Both the position numbers and the translations under genes were made by a program. Shown here piece after piece: positions 34,690-46,059 of a DNA stretch of 64,000 nt. The notes beneath the pieces were generated by a model. That model was given only the letters and a program-made list of their open reading frames with translations, had not been told where the DNA came from and searched no databases. Origin of the DNA: Endomychus coccineus (Eukaryota > Arthropoda > Insecta > Coleoptera > Endomychidae); the NCBI GenBank assembly GCA_958510875.1, contig OY294068.1:175491411-175555410 (forward strand), written 5' to 3'. Position 1 is the first letter of the stretch, and each line of letters opens with the position of its first letter.

Positions 34690-36140
34690 ACCGGGGGCGG
34701 ATAAGTCCGGAGCACTCAGACCGCTTGATTGGTTCCATTGTGCGCCCCTTGATACAAGAATCAGTCCAGCAGGCCGAAGGTTAAGATTTTGCACGGACTG
34801 ATATCTCTTACGGCTTCAAGCGGCATATTTGTGCTGCCGAGGTGTTGTAGCCTAAGAGAAGCCAGTGCTGGACATTCTGCTAGGATGTGAGAGGCAGTTT
34901 CGTCCGTCTGCCAGGGGCGCTCAAGGAACTCCGTTTGTCCAATTCATCGGACACTTTGTACCCTTTCATGCCAGAGTGGGCGGTTACCCACACTAGGTGA
35001 AGTTTTTAACTCCCGGCTGATTCAGCGAGAGTTTCCCTGCACTCCAAGATAAGCCTAAAAGTCACTCTTTGGGGGCGAAGTGAACCCAGGGTCACTCGGC
35101 TGTTAGTGTAGATGTAAATATACCTACCACGGTAGCTTAATTACGGGTTTTTCAGAACCTCTGCCTGGAAAATGGTTGCGTGAGTACCTAGAGGAACTGA
35201 AATCTCCCTTCAGGGTGTAAACGAGTGGCATTTGGTTCTTCCAGACCAGCTGGTCTTAGACCCGTACATGAACCACACGAGCCCTCCTAGCGGAAGCATC
35301 CCAGAGTCCTTGTTCCCCTAGTCCTTCTCCTGTGTTATGAGTACGTCTGGTGTTCGAAACCTGACAGTGGGCGCTATCGCATCCTATGTCAATCAGAGGA
35401 GCGTGCAGTTCTCGGCTGCCCAATCCCAAATTTTGCCATGACCATGAGGCACTGACGCACCGACACACTGGCTTAGACCAGCCAGCTGATACGTCGTACC
35501 CGCGGTCATTGTATTGATATGAAGCTAAAGAGGGACCATCGCAACCAGAACCTCTAGAGCCCAGGTTAGGGCGGATCTCGTAGCCTCGTTATCCCCACGC
35601 AGGCAAGTCATTGAGCCTTGTCCAGCGGTAGACAGGACAGAGCTGCTTCTGTCACCGGTCACCACACAACGGCTGCGTAGGTTATGATGTGGCGAATCAT
35701 GGCCGTGTAGATCTAGTGCAGAACCTGTGGTCGTAGACCCCATGTGTTGGCGGAGGCTTTCTTGCATGATCATGAGGATGCAACGGCTTCCTTCACTCAA
35801 GTTTCCAGGTGCATTTTCCAGCTCAACTTAGCATCGAGTATAACTCCAAGGTACTCACTCACTCTGAGCCTTTCATGTGTAGGGACCTCAGAAACAAAAC
35901 TGAGTACTCAGTACTTGCAGCCAATGTTCTTTTGTAGAGTAGTGGAAGGGCGCCCAAAGCCTCAGTGAGTGCTCATTGTCTCGTTACCTAAACGCAAGAA
36001 AGTTGCTGAACTTTATCCAGCGTCAGACGTGCAAAACCACTTCATACCCAAAAGCATACAACAGCCTTCTTGTCTCCGATTTCCAGGAGTATTTTCCAGT
36101 TCAGCTTAATATCAAGAGAGAATAACTCAAAGCTAGAACT
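34690..36140 (-). mobile_element. Non-LTR retrotransposon with RNase H domain, decayed
   Basis: This stretch is visibly richer in G and C than its surroundings. On the minus strand, from 35,870 down, it encodes YLGVILDAKLSWKMHLET, a segment matching the end of the RT (WGLRPQVLH, AAVVW) and ALEVLVAMVPL. Then follow a damaged RNase H region with SRVTLGSL and KLHLVWVTAHSGMKGYKVSD. It ends with the zinc-ligand tail TDETASHILAECPALASLRL and GSTNMPLEAVRDISPCKILT. Stops and frameshifts occur throughout. A second partial copy of the LSWK-like block at 36,000-36,130 suggests a local duplication. An RNase H C-terminal to the RT points to the I/LOA side of the non-LTR elements; the clade is inference. 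Confidence 0.8.
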
Positions 36141-37544
36141 TCACTGAAACCTTGTGATTCAAGGTCTTCCCATGAGCAAGAAAGAAGGAGGGCTGCTAAA
36201 TTTTATCGGAAATTATGAAAATATGAATCCTATGATAATGCACAAGGTTTCATTTCGGATAACATCCAGTTTTTTTCAGTGGAAATGTACCTCAGGGCAT
36301 CATATTTGTAATCCCAAGTTCAGAATTCATTTATCTCCTCGAGTTTTGCTATAGTTGGCCTTGGGCTCCAACTTTGGATTACATTGATCATTGTTTTCAA
36401 TAAAAATTATCATGTTTCTTAATTCAAACAAGTTCTTGCATATTCTTTCTTCATTAAAATTAATACGTGTTTCGAGAAGAGCTCAACTAGAAGAGTATAG
36501 AAGAGGTTCTATAGGCACTGTTCTCTCGAAACTGAAATGAAATGAAAATTCTTAAATAGTGCAATACTTGGTAAGATATTTAGTTTCTATTATTTGGTTT
36601 TCCTGAGATGAGCCCTTACAGTTTTCTATTCATAATAATCACTATTTGATATGAAGTGTTTTCTATAAATTACGTAAGGCGTTATAACGTGTAAATTTAT
36701 TCAGAAGGAGTAGGTGAAGGTAAAGGAAGAACAAATTTACTCTTTGATAGCAATATAATGATGCATTCATCCTCAATTAAAATTGTAAGTGAATTCTACG
36801 AGTTCCTGTACAATTGTAATTAATTAATCTGAAGAGAAAAGGGCTATGAGCAACAAAACAATTTGAAAAGTTGGTTCTCTGTAAATAACGTTCAAGTTTT
36901 CTAATCCAACATTTTGTTAATTGAAATGCAGCTGAATAAATCCAACAGCAATTAATCAGAAGTTCCGAGCAATGAGTCGAGAAACCAGAAAATGTAATCT
37001 GAAGACTTATCTTTGAGATGATGTGGCGGTTTCTTCATGTAATGGCTATTTGGAATTCGTTGATACTTTCGCTTGATACTTAATGAAAATTCATGTTGAC
37101 GATGAGAATAGTAAATAAATTCCAGATACTCACAATATTTTAACATATTTGTCGCCAATACATAGAACTCACTGGAACTAAGGTATAAATCAAATTATGT
37201 TAACATTGTAGAAAGTCCAGTCAAGTTATTCATGAATCCTTGTAAAATGTGGGTTTTGGTGAGAAAATTTGATGCGGAAGGGGGCTAGCATAACCCGCAC
37301 GGTTCCTTACATCTCAGCCATTGTATAGGTGTGTTAGGTTTAAAATCGGTTGTGCTAGGTTGTGCTAGGTGTAGACTCACTGCGTTAGCATTTTGATGAG
37401 GAAATCCGCTGCGGGGGGTGGGGGCAACAAAACGGACCTGGAGAGTAGAGTATCTATAATATTCATGTTGTAGGGACCAAGGAAACTAGTAGAAAAAATT
37501 CATTTTGATGAAAATAAAAAAGAAAATCAGTAGCTTCCTTATTC
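36141..37544. other. No gene recognised
   Basis: AT-rich spacer. Near 37,320-37,380 the word GTTGTGCTAGGT is repeated in tandem. Nothing else was seen. Confidence 0.5.
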
Positions 37545-39885
37545 TTATACTTTGGCTACACAAGAGGGAGACCTGTAATTTCAGAAGAACATCGTGTAAC
37601 CCAGCGGTAGAATGTTGGGAGATGAGATAGGCATTCGAATTTTTTAGTGGAGAACCTAACTAGGTGAAGAGTTCCACATCTTCGTTGTTCTATGGAAAAA
37701 TTATGTCTGGTAGGAAGAAGTTCTCTCTAGAGATTGACAATGGGGGGTGTACAGGCTTAGCTCCTCTGGTTCATCTATCTGGAATTTTTCGTGGTGGGAT
37801 GACAGACGAGATTCCTGATGAACAGCGACCATGGAAATATCTATAGAAAAGGGTGAGATCTCCTACTTTTCTACAATGTTCTAGAGAGGTCAATGACAAG
37901 TGTGATATCATCGATCAGACAAATAGTTCTCTTCTGGACAGAATTCAAGAACTTCAGCGTTGAGAGTCGAACACTAAACCTGCGAACAGTAATCCAGGAC
38001 TGGTCTAATCTGTGCTTCGTAGATTATGAGGAGCTGCTGGGATGTAAAGTAGCTCTTGGTACGGAACAGAAAATCAAATTTTTGTGATGAGGTTTTCACA
38101 ATGGACCTCACATGATCGTCCCATGAAAGGATGCTGTTGTAGATGATCCCGAGCATGAATATGGAAGATTTCATAGAAATCATTGTACCTGACATCATCA
38201 TATTGGGGATTGTAGGACTTGCCTTCTCAGAGAAGACGCAAGCTTAGGTTTTGTTGCATTGAACTCTTAGACTATCAGACCCTCTTTGCCAGACCTTCAT
38301 TAATTGAGTCAACTCTTCTCTGTCTCACTCCTCTGGCGTTTTGGATGGTATAGGTTGTCCCTTTCAGCAGATCGTTTATATGAAGCAGGAATGAATTTGG
38401 TACCAAAACAGATCTTTGTGGAACACCAGCATTTGTAGCCAATGCATCGGAGGATGATCTGTCAACCACCACGTGGAGTGATCTATCTGAGAGGAAACTC
38501 GATAGTAAACAACAAAATTGAGGCTACCATTTGACGGAAGTTTCCCAAGAAGGTTTGGTGCCAGACTTGGTCAAATGCTTTGGAGATATTCAATGATACA
38601 ACTAGAGATTCCTCATGTTTTCCAATATATTTCTGTCATACAAGAGTTACGTAGTGAAGCAAGGTCTCCTGTTAATATCTGCTGACAAAATCCATATTGC
38701 CGGTCATTCAAGATCTCAGAGCTCCCTGGGTATTGTATTAGTTCGATGTTGATTGTTTTCTCTATCAATTTAGGGATCACAGATAATATTGTGATGAGTC
38801 TCTGATTATTAGGGAGGGTCTTCTCTCCTCTTTTTGGAATTGGTTGGACTCTAGCTGTCTTCCAGCTGGAAGAAAACACACCAAGCTTGTATGAAAGGAT
38901 CAACAACCTGCAGAAAACTGATGTTAATGCAGACGCACATTCCTTGAGAATAACAGGTGGAATTTCGTCTGGCCCCATAGACTTTCTGGTATTGAAGCAA
39001 AATGCGCCTAATTGTGCGCTGACGAAAGACAATTTCAGTCATATGAATATCGATGGCAGCAATATTGGGAAGGTCCATCCCTTGTGAATCCAAAGTGAAA
39101 TTTGCTGAAAACTTTCCAGCAAAAAGGTTGGCTTCTGCTTGTGGTGTAGTAGCCAGTGTGCCATCATCTTCGGTGAAGGAATGAAGTGAACTGGAAGTGA
39201 AATTGCCTCCAATCGCTTTGGTAAAAGTCCAAAGCGAACAGGAGCCAGTCGAGCATTTGATAAGCTTTGATCTTATTTTGGCCTTATATATCTCTTTAGA
39301 AGCATTCATTGTTCCATTGCAGATATTTCTGGCTTCAAAATATCATGTTCTGGTCTCCAGAGATGGGTTACCGCGCCAAAGACGGTATGCTGTTTGTTTT
39401 GGAGTGACGACCCTAGAACAGATTTCATTAAATCATCGTTCACCAGATGACGGTGATTTATTGATATTGGTTATGTGAGTTTCGATTCCTAGCCTGATGA
39501 TTTCCGAGATCTCTGTGACACATTACGTAGGGTCATCATATTCAAAACATAAGCTCCTGAAAGGAAACTCAGAGAAAAACATGCTATGACGGTCCCAGTT
39601 GGCTGAGTTGTAATGCCAAACTGTGCGCGGAAGTGTTGGATTGGTTCATGGAGTGGCATAGGGAAAGTTCGTGGTGATGGGTGAATGGTCAGTGCATGGA
39701 CCTTCACTCCATAGAGTTCTGGATTCTTAGTGAGGAATGGGTCAACCGAGTTGGCATAATGATAGTTGTTATCAGGGATCTGTGTTGGTTCATTAATTAA
39801 CTGCTCGAGATCATAGGTAATCGCAAAGGCCTCAGCTTGTCGTCCTGCGTCATTCGTCTTGTTTGAGAACTTAAGTCAAGCTACT
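37545..39885 (-). mobile_element. Non-LTR retrotransposon, family A copy 5, the longest copy
   Basis: On the minus strand from about 39,880 it begins in the apurinic-type endonuclease domain (EAFAITYDLEQLINEPTQIP, then NSVDPFLTKNPELYGVKVHA). It continues through the linker (NPSLETRT, MNASKEIYKAKIRSKLIK, SLHSFTEDDGTLATTPQAEA) into the RT: GPDEIPPVILKECASALTSV, LGVFSSSWKTARVQPIPKRG, the DRQYGF block, AGVPQRSVLVPNSFLLHIND, and a deleted FADD region. The C-terminal block is LGIIYNSILSWDDHVRSIVK. The family 3' end (CCTCTTGTGTAGCCAAAGTA on the minus strand) is at about 37,545-37,575. Multiple frameshifts make it a pseudogene, but it defines the domain order of family A. Confidence 0.88.
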
Positions 39886-40152
39886 TTTTTATCAAATACA
39901 AGTATGAATGTATCTTCCATATGTTACAATGTGAATCACTTCACGATGCCTCACCCCCTGCTTCGGAGAGTATCCCTCGTGGAAGTTGGATATCCATTTT
40001 TTTTTATTTCCCGTAATTTCATAGTTACTTTTTTCTTTGAATAGCTGGTAAACACTATAATTGTTTGTAAATAACATTCAAGACTACAAATAGTTTTTAA
40101 TATTTGACGTAATAAATAAAGCACCCAATTTTCGTTGTAACAGTTTATTATA

Positions 40153-41088
40153 CAGGCTTAGTCAGTTTTTTGTAGACAAACTTCGACAGGAGATAGAACA
40201 GACGTTTATAAGGAGAAAAGTTTGGATAAACATATGTCGTAGAAGACTTCGTTTTCGAGATACGGTGTTGAAATACAAAAAAAAATTTCGTTTTTTGCGA
40301 ATATCTCCGAAACCGTTTATCGTACAGAGAACAGCTTTTGTGAGCATTTTCTACTCATAGTAAGCTATGTTCTGTGTGGTAAAAAATTTTTTTTTAGTCA
40401 TTATCGGTGAAGATTTTGAAGGGGTAGTGGGTGTTTTTCTCCCCAACTTCTACGCCACTGAAAAAAGTACGGTTTTAAGACAACCATTTGAACCGCCAAA
40501 GTTTTCTACACAGAAACGTACTTGGTCATAAGCTCTAAAATTGACCTCTTTCGAGAAGAATCAACTTTTATGTTGAAAAACATGGTCAATCCTTTGGTTT
40601 TGTTACTTGTTCTAACGTTTGAATAAATTTTGTTTAATTAGTAAGAATTGACCATGTTTTTCAACATAAAAGGTGATTTTTATCGAAAACGTTCATCTTT
40701 AGAGCTTATGACCAAGAGTACTCATTTTGTGTAGAAAACATTAGGGGTTTAAATGGTTGTCTCAAAAACGTACTTTTTCCAGTGACGTAGAAGTTGGGGA
40801 GAAAAACACCCACTACCCCTCCAAAATCTTCACCAATTGAGAGTAAAAAATTCTTTTCATAGCACAGAACATAGCTTATTATCAGTAGAAAATGCTCACG
40901 AAAGCTGTTCTCTGTACGATAAACGGTTCCGGAGATATTCGCAAAAAACTAATTTTTTTTTTCAATTTCAACACCCTGTATCTCGAAAACGAAGCCTTCT
41001 ACGACATATGTTTATGGAAACTTTTTTTCTTAAAAACACTTGTTCTATCTCCTGTTGCAGTTTGTCCATAAAAAACTGACTCACCCCG
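40153..41088. mobile_element. Long hairpin element, about 936 bp, TA-flanked
   Basis: The arms at 40,153-40,594 and 40,644-41,088 are near-complete inverted copies with a roughly 50-bp spacer. Landmarks shared by both arms are GACATATGTTTA (inverse), GAAAACGAAG, CCGTTTATCGTACAGAGAAC and CACTACCCCT. The outer ends are CAGGCTTAGTCAGTTTTTT on the left and the inverse CGGGGTGAGTCAGTTTTTT on the right, each preceded by TA. Nothing is encoded. TA flanks suggest mobilisation by a Tc1/mariner-type transposase. Frames within it are chance. Confidence 0.9.
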
Positions 41089-42231
41089 TATAACAATGTG
41101 TCAAAAGTTCTAAAACATATGACGTGTTGTTATTCCTGCAATTAGAGAATCGTAAAGCTCCTATGAAATCAGCAACGACAATTTGCATGTTTCCACTACC
41201 TAGTATGATATTTGAGAGAAAAAGCAGTTGAAGTAAATGTGATGGAATACAACATTGCAGCCTCCTCTAGAATCAATCAGATATTTAATATATCTTATGT
41301 AGTCAGAAAAGTCATTATACCATATTCTGTTTGTTAGAAGATACAAGAAAGTTCTTGTTTGACGCGTTAGCTTCAACCTTCGAAAGGAAGTGAAATGAGT
41401 ACCATTCAATTAGTAAAATATCGTAAAGAGCAGCCGGGACCGAACAATAAGCCAAAACAATTTGAAATTTGAACGCTGAACGCTTCCTTGAGTTTTCAAA
41501 AGAGAGAATATGAAGATAAGACATGTCGACAAAAGCTCCCGAGATTACTGGAATTTTAAAGGGTAGAAACTCAAACAATGCGTCTTCCGAGCTACGTTTT
41601 ATGAAGGCATCTGAATCAATCAGATATGCAAATATTCCAAGTGATCAATACATTTTTCTGTTTTAAATACGAATCTGCATCATTTTATTTTCGAAACATA
41701 TTATTTATTGATATCTACATCGATGTGAATGAAAGTAATGTTAAACATCATTTTCTTCATTTGCGTCGTCATTATCGGTAACTTCGACGATATTTGAATT
41801 ATTAGATTAGATCCAAGCATGAAACATACTGTGGAATCAGGTGTGCTCAAATATAGGAACAGGCTACTATTACCGATAACACAAAATTTAATTATTTCTT
41901 TTCACTCTGTAATAATTAAAGTATGTGTTGTATTACAAAAAAGGTCAATTTTTTCAGTTAGCATAAAAATATAACTTTTGTCTGCACGAGGACGGAGGAT
42001 TGAGTAAATGAATAACGTCGTGTATATGCGTGCTGTTGTAGCTGTATACAGTGTATAGTGTGTATACGCAGTGTATACGTATACCTGTCCTGTATACCGT
42101 AGTCGAGAGCACTGGCTCACCCAGGCGGGCTCACCAACACCGACTCAGATATGCACACGTGTGTAAGCGTATAGAGAGACTGCCTGACGCCTGACCCGAG
42201 ACCCGCACGGCCGCAGTTGCGCAAGCAGCAG
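41089..42231. other. No gene recognised; GTATAC-rich stretch at 42,040-42,100
   Basis: The stretch near 42,045-42,100 repeats the self-complementary word GTATAC and close relatives (GTGTATAGTG, GTATACGTATAC). A GC-richer segment at 42,110-42,230 lies directly against the 3' tail of the next element and is probably its insertion target. No domain was seen. Confidence 0.5.
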
Positions 42232-42232
42232 T

Positions 42233-42234
42233 AT

Positions 42235-42265
<31 letters not shown>
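42233..42265 (-). repeat. Tetranucleotide 3' tail
   Basis: TTTA repeats on the plus strand (AAAT on the element strand) mark the 3' end of the minus-strand retrotransposon. Confidence 0.85.
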
Positions 42266-42491
42266 GTTACACCACCCAACAGCCACAGGCCAATTAAGGA
42301 TGAGAAAAGCTACAATTTGATTAAAATTCACAAATATAATATAACAAAAACAAAAATAATTCATATAAAACAAGAACATAAATATAAAATGAAAAACGAG
42401 AAAAAATTAGATAGACATCAATACTGATATCAACATTGATACAAGGCTGTTCTGCAAGCAGAGCACGCAGGATGTATTGAACAATGTTAAA

Positions 42492-43845
42492 TTATTGCAC
42501 TACATCAGCTATGTTCCCAGTAATAGTTTTTATATGTGCAACGGATGAATTGAATATGTCTAGACTATTTTGAAACATTTTATAATTGTTGCACATCTCA
42601 TAGATAGGCGATGATTGTAGCATACGTGTGCGAGGCGTGTTCAGATAAAAAGTATTCGGATGTCGCGCTCCCAATCTAGGCACTTCGAAATTCAACTGCT
42701 CAAGCAGGTCGGGACAGTCAACAGTATTGTTAACGAGTTTAAATAGAAACACTATCGAGCTAGTCCGCCTGCGCCCCGAATCGAGCAAGTAGTTCCGATT
42801 GCGGGAAACTTCTCGGAGGATAAACGTTATCTATGCGAAAGCTGAGATACTTTAAGAATTTTCGCTGAATACCCTCTAGCAGGTGGATATGAATCTGATA
42901 GGTAGGAGACCACACCACTGAAGCGTTTTCAAGGCGAGATCTTATAAATGAATTATAAAGCAGCAGTGGTGTTTCAATATTGACGAAGTCTCGCGAGCTT
43001 CTGATAATGAAACCCATGAGCCTGGATGCTGCGGACGCCACTGAATCAACATGAGTGTCGAAAGAAAGACTAGAGGTGAAGTAGACACCCAGATCTCGAA
43101 TATTTTCACATCGTAGAAGAACTGAATCAGAAATATAATAATCGTAAATTATAGGAGTCTTGCTTCTTGTAAATGACATAACTGCACATTTAGACACGTT
43201 GAGATCTAAGAGGTTAGCAGAGCACCAGGGATGAAACAGATGTAGATCGTTTTGCAGTTGAAGAGCGCCCCTAGAAGATCTGATCGGAAGGAACAACTTC
43301 AGGTCATCTGCATATAGTAGATACATGACAGTAAAAATGGAGGCAACATTATTGATGAAGATATTGAATAGCAGTGGACCAAGGACCAAGCCCTGTGGAA
43401 CACCGCTCGGAATGCTGAAAGCATCAGATCTGGAACCTGAAAGCTCTACATAGTGATTTCGCCCGGTCAAGTAACTCTCAAACAATCCCACCAGCCGGAT
43501 CGACACACCAAAATCAGCTAATCTAGAGAGGAGGATGCTGTGATTCAAACGATTGAAAGCTTTGCTAAAATCGGTGAAGACGACATCAACCTGAGTACCA
43601 ACATCCAAACACTCTGCTACGAACTGATGAAAATCAGTCAAGTTGGTCACAGTCGATCTGCCCCTGACGAAACCATGTTGGCGAGTCGTCAGTCGCCGAG
43701 TGACACTCTCTGATATAGCGTTATGCAAGCAAAACTCAAATAACTTCGAGAAATTATTTAAGAGAGCAATGGGGCGGTTAGTGTCAGCCCTCTCCCCTTT
43801 TTTGAAAATAGGGACAATTTTTGAAACCTTCCATCTTCCATATTT
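42492..43845 (-). pseudogene. Jockey/CR1-like reverse transcriptase, nearly intact core
   Basis: The frame is open for about 360 codons. In order it shows VPIFKKGERADTNRPIALLN, HGFVRGRSTVTNL, VVFTDFSKAFNRLNHSILLS, PSGVPQGLVLGPLLFNIFIN and LLYADDLKLFLPI. The catalytic YADD and the upstream D of FTDFSKAF are intact. The thumb block is LGVYFTSSLSFDTHVDSVAS. A frameshift near 42,775 leads to the C-terminal segment TSSIVFLFKLVNNTVDCPDL, ending with a stop at 42,492. In the family the protein copies the element RNA at a nicked chromosomal site in the nucleus. The frame continues upstream of the ATG at 43,728, so that ATG is not the natural start. Confidence 0.88.
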
Positions 43846-43940
43846 CTGGAAAAGACTGGGTCGAGAGAATCCGGTTGAATATATGGAGAAGGGGGCAGAT
43901 CAGGACACGGAGACAGTCCTTCAGAGAAAATACACATAAT

Positions 43941-44449
43941 ACCTAATATATATAGCTACAGCGTGACGGGACGTGACGGACTCATGGTTTTACCTCTCAT
44001 CTGAAATAGCCCAATGCGCCTAAAGGAGTTTTCACCTCAAAAACATTTTGTGGAGGAGGAAAAATCCATAAAACAGAATCATCAGCATTTCTATATTCCT
44101 TCAATGAACTGTTGATAGTGAAAGTGAAGAAATTTGCTTTTTCAGAATATCTTCAAAATTGAAGGAAATAATCTTTTTCAAGTCTGATATTCTTAGCTGA
44201 TCTAATTCTACAAAATTTTCTTAATTCAACCTACCTTCTAACTCCTTCAGTGATCCATATTCCAATTCGTCAAACTGCAAAATGGGACACCTTTTATATA
44301 AAAGGAATGATATTACCATAAAATTGTACGGTTAGTATGAGGGTGCATGTTCGTAAATCAAAGAACTATAATAACATCAACATTACGACGGAATCGGTTC
44401 AGGAGAGAAATTGTTCTAGCAGCTATTAGGGAGATTAATTCCATTTAAA
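43941..44449. other. No gene recognised
   Basis: AT-rich spacer between the retrotransposon and repeat C copy 1. Confidence 0.5.
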
Positions 44450-44745
44450 ACACAACGTAATCAAGGTATGCAATTAGTATGATGCATCGCTAACTAGTTA
44501 ATGGCTACCGCTTGTCTGAAACTTTAATTTAACAAGATAAATAATAATAAAAAAATCAGCAGTTAACATAATATGATTGTTTAATTAGAATTCCAATGCT
44601 AATTGAAATGAATTAACTTATGAAGTTTGTGCTACTAATTATAAATCTGGACGTTTCTAATGTCATTGTATATATAGCGCAATAAACGGATGTCACGATG
44701 CGGCGAAGAAACAGATCGTGAACTTGCCGGAATACTTTGAGATTA
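44450..44745 (+). repeat. Repeat C, copy 1
   Basis: Shares GTAATCAAGGTATGCAATTA, CTACCGCTTGTCTG, CCTATGAAG-like and GATGTCACGATGCGGCG with 52,555-52,830, and the last part also with 49,100-49,190. It runs directly into the recombinase fragment at 44,746, which suggests that repeat C is an upstream part of that element. Confidence 0.75.
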
Positions 44746-45140
44746 ACACACATGGGAAGGTAGCGAGAGCCTATTTTAAAGAATTTTCAAGGTATAAAAA
44801 ATCTTCACCTTTTAGGTGTCATCACTAGATGATACGGAATATGTTACATTAGAAAAATGTTTATTGATATAAGTGAATATGTTCGACTAATCGCTTTTTG
44901 AAACTGAAACTCAGATGAATATCAACTGAAAATATCTGGAATACTGAACAATGAAAATATCACAAACTATTTGTTGGATGCGGAGGACGAAACGTTCCTC
45001 CTAGTAAAAGTATAATTTGGCATAATTGGTGCTTGTAGAAGGAAATAATTGAAAAACCTAAGGACAGAAGATATTCTTCACGAAAGTTTGGTGTTTAGAA
45101 TCCTTATACCCCATAGCAAAACTAACTTTGTATAACTCCT
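44746..45140 (+). pseudogene. Tyrosine recombinase fragment (Crypton-like)
   Basis: The codons give ARAYFKEFSRYKKSS near 44,765-44,810 (core-binding region). Then follow YLLDAEDETFLLVKV and, after one stop, FGIIGACRRKELKNLRTEDI with the first catalytic arginine intact, and RILIPHSKTN. No intron separates LVKV from the arginine box, in contrast to the copies at 51.5 and 63.9 kb. The C-terminal HxxR and tyrosine are missing; the fragment ends where family A copy 6 begins. Confidence 0.7.
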
Positions 45141-45149
45141 GGCAATACA

Positions 45150-45955
45150 AAAAAATCTATAGGGCTGAACGGAACATCACCTGTAGTTCTCAGGGAATGT
45201 GCACCTGAATTAACACCTGCAGGTTGTTCAATCATTCATACAAACATGGTGTGTTTCCTTCCGGCTGGAAGACAACTAGAGTACAACCAATTCTAAAAAT
45301 AATATGGCTTTCGTCAGCAGAGATCAGAAGGAGACATACTTGCCTACATAACACATGTATGGCAAAATCTATCCAGAAACGTGGGAAATCTCTAGCTGTA
45401 GCATTGGATATCTCAAAAGTATTCAACCGAGTCTGTCCCCAAAGCCTTTTTGGCAAACTATCTTTTTATGGTGTGCCCCCTCAATTTTGTCGCTTGCTAT
45501 CGAGTTTTTTCTTAGATAGATCACTCCATGTGGTGTTTGACGGAGTATCCTCCGATATAATGATTATCAACGGTGTTACATAGGGATCTGTCTTAGAACC
45601 ACCTTTTTTCCTGCTCCATATAAACGATCTGCTGGATGTGACCACCTGTCTAATCCACAGCTTCACAGATTATGGTAAGCTTCACACCGCTTTCCCATCT
45701 AGAGTCTCTATACCATCCAATGAATCCAGAGGAAGAAGACAGAGACAGGTTGCTGCAATCAAGGAGATCTGGTAATGGCGATCTGATAATCTAGTAGAGC
45801 TTAATGCAATAAAACACCAGCTTGTTTGTTCTCCAAAAAGGCGGATCCCAAAATTCATAAAATGTTGATGTCAGATACAACTATACTTATGAAGTCTTCC
45901 ATATCCATTCATTATAGGTTTCCCTTTCGTGTAGTCAAAGTGTAAGTCAAAAAAA
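45150..45955 (+). mobile_element. Non-LTR retrotransposon fragment, family A copy 6
   Basis: Starts with ERNITCSSQGMCT-type sequence equivalent to the VVLKECAPEL block. It continues with YKHGVFPSGWKTTRVQPILK, has a deletion, then LAVALDISKVFNRVCPQSLF and VFDGVSSDIMIINGVT, a stop, and a decayed remainder with the FADD region reading FTDYG. The family 3' end, CCCTTTCGTGTAGTCAAAG plus an A-rich tail, is at 45,915-45,955. It is inserted immediately next to the recombinase fragment. Confidence 0.85.
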
Positions 45956-46059
45956 AATTGATGAAGTAGTTGTGGTCCACCTTATTCGAAAATATGTAGC
46001 ATTTCGATCAAGCCAAATGCAACATTCGTGTTTCATTTTATCATTTAGAAATAACAAAT

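Larger units (their letters stand above)
42232..43940 (-). mobile_element. Non-LTR retrotransposon with the best-preserved RT, 5'-truncated
   Basis: On the minus strand the element runs from about 43,930 (LLHIFNRILST) to a 3' tail of ATAA-type repeats at 42,233-42,265. The 3' untranslated region is 42,266-42,490. The 5' end lies in the RT N-terminus, so the endonuclease and ORF1 are missing. Only two frame breaks were seen, near 43,850 and near 42,780, so it is one of the younger insertions here. It landed in GC-richer DNA; no target duplication could be fixed. Confidence 0.88.

Noticed and set aside
35256..35968. GC-richer segment considered as a host exon or CpG island
   Set aside because: Frames match RT and RNase H blocks of a decayed retroelement on the minus strand.
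40837..41079. 80-codon frame in the 40-kb hairpin
   Set aside because: Both arms give mirrored frames because of the inverted repeat; non-coding.
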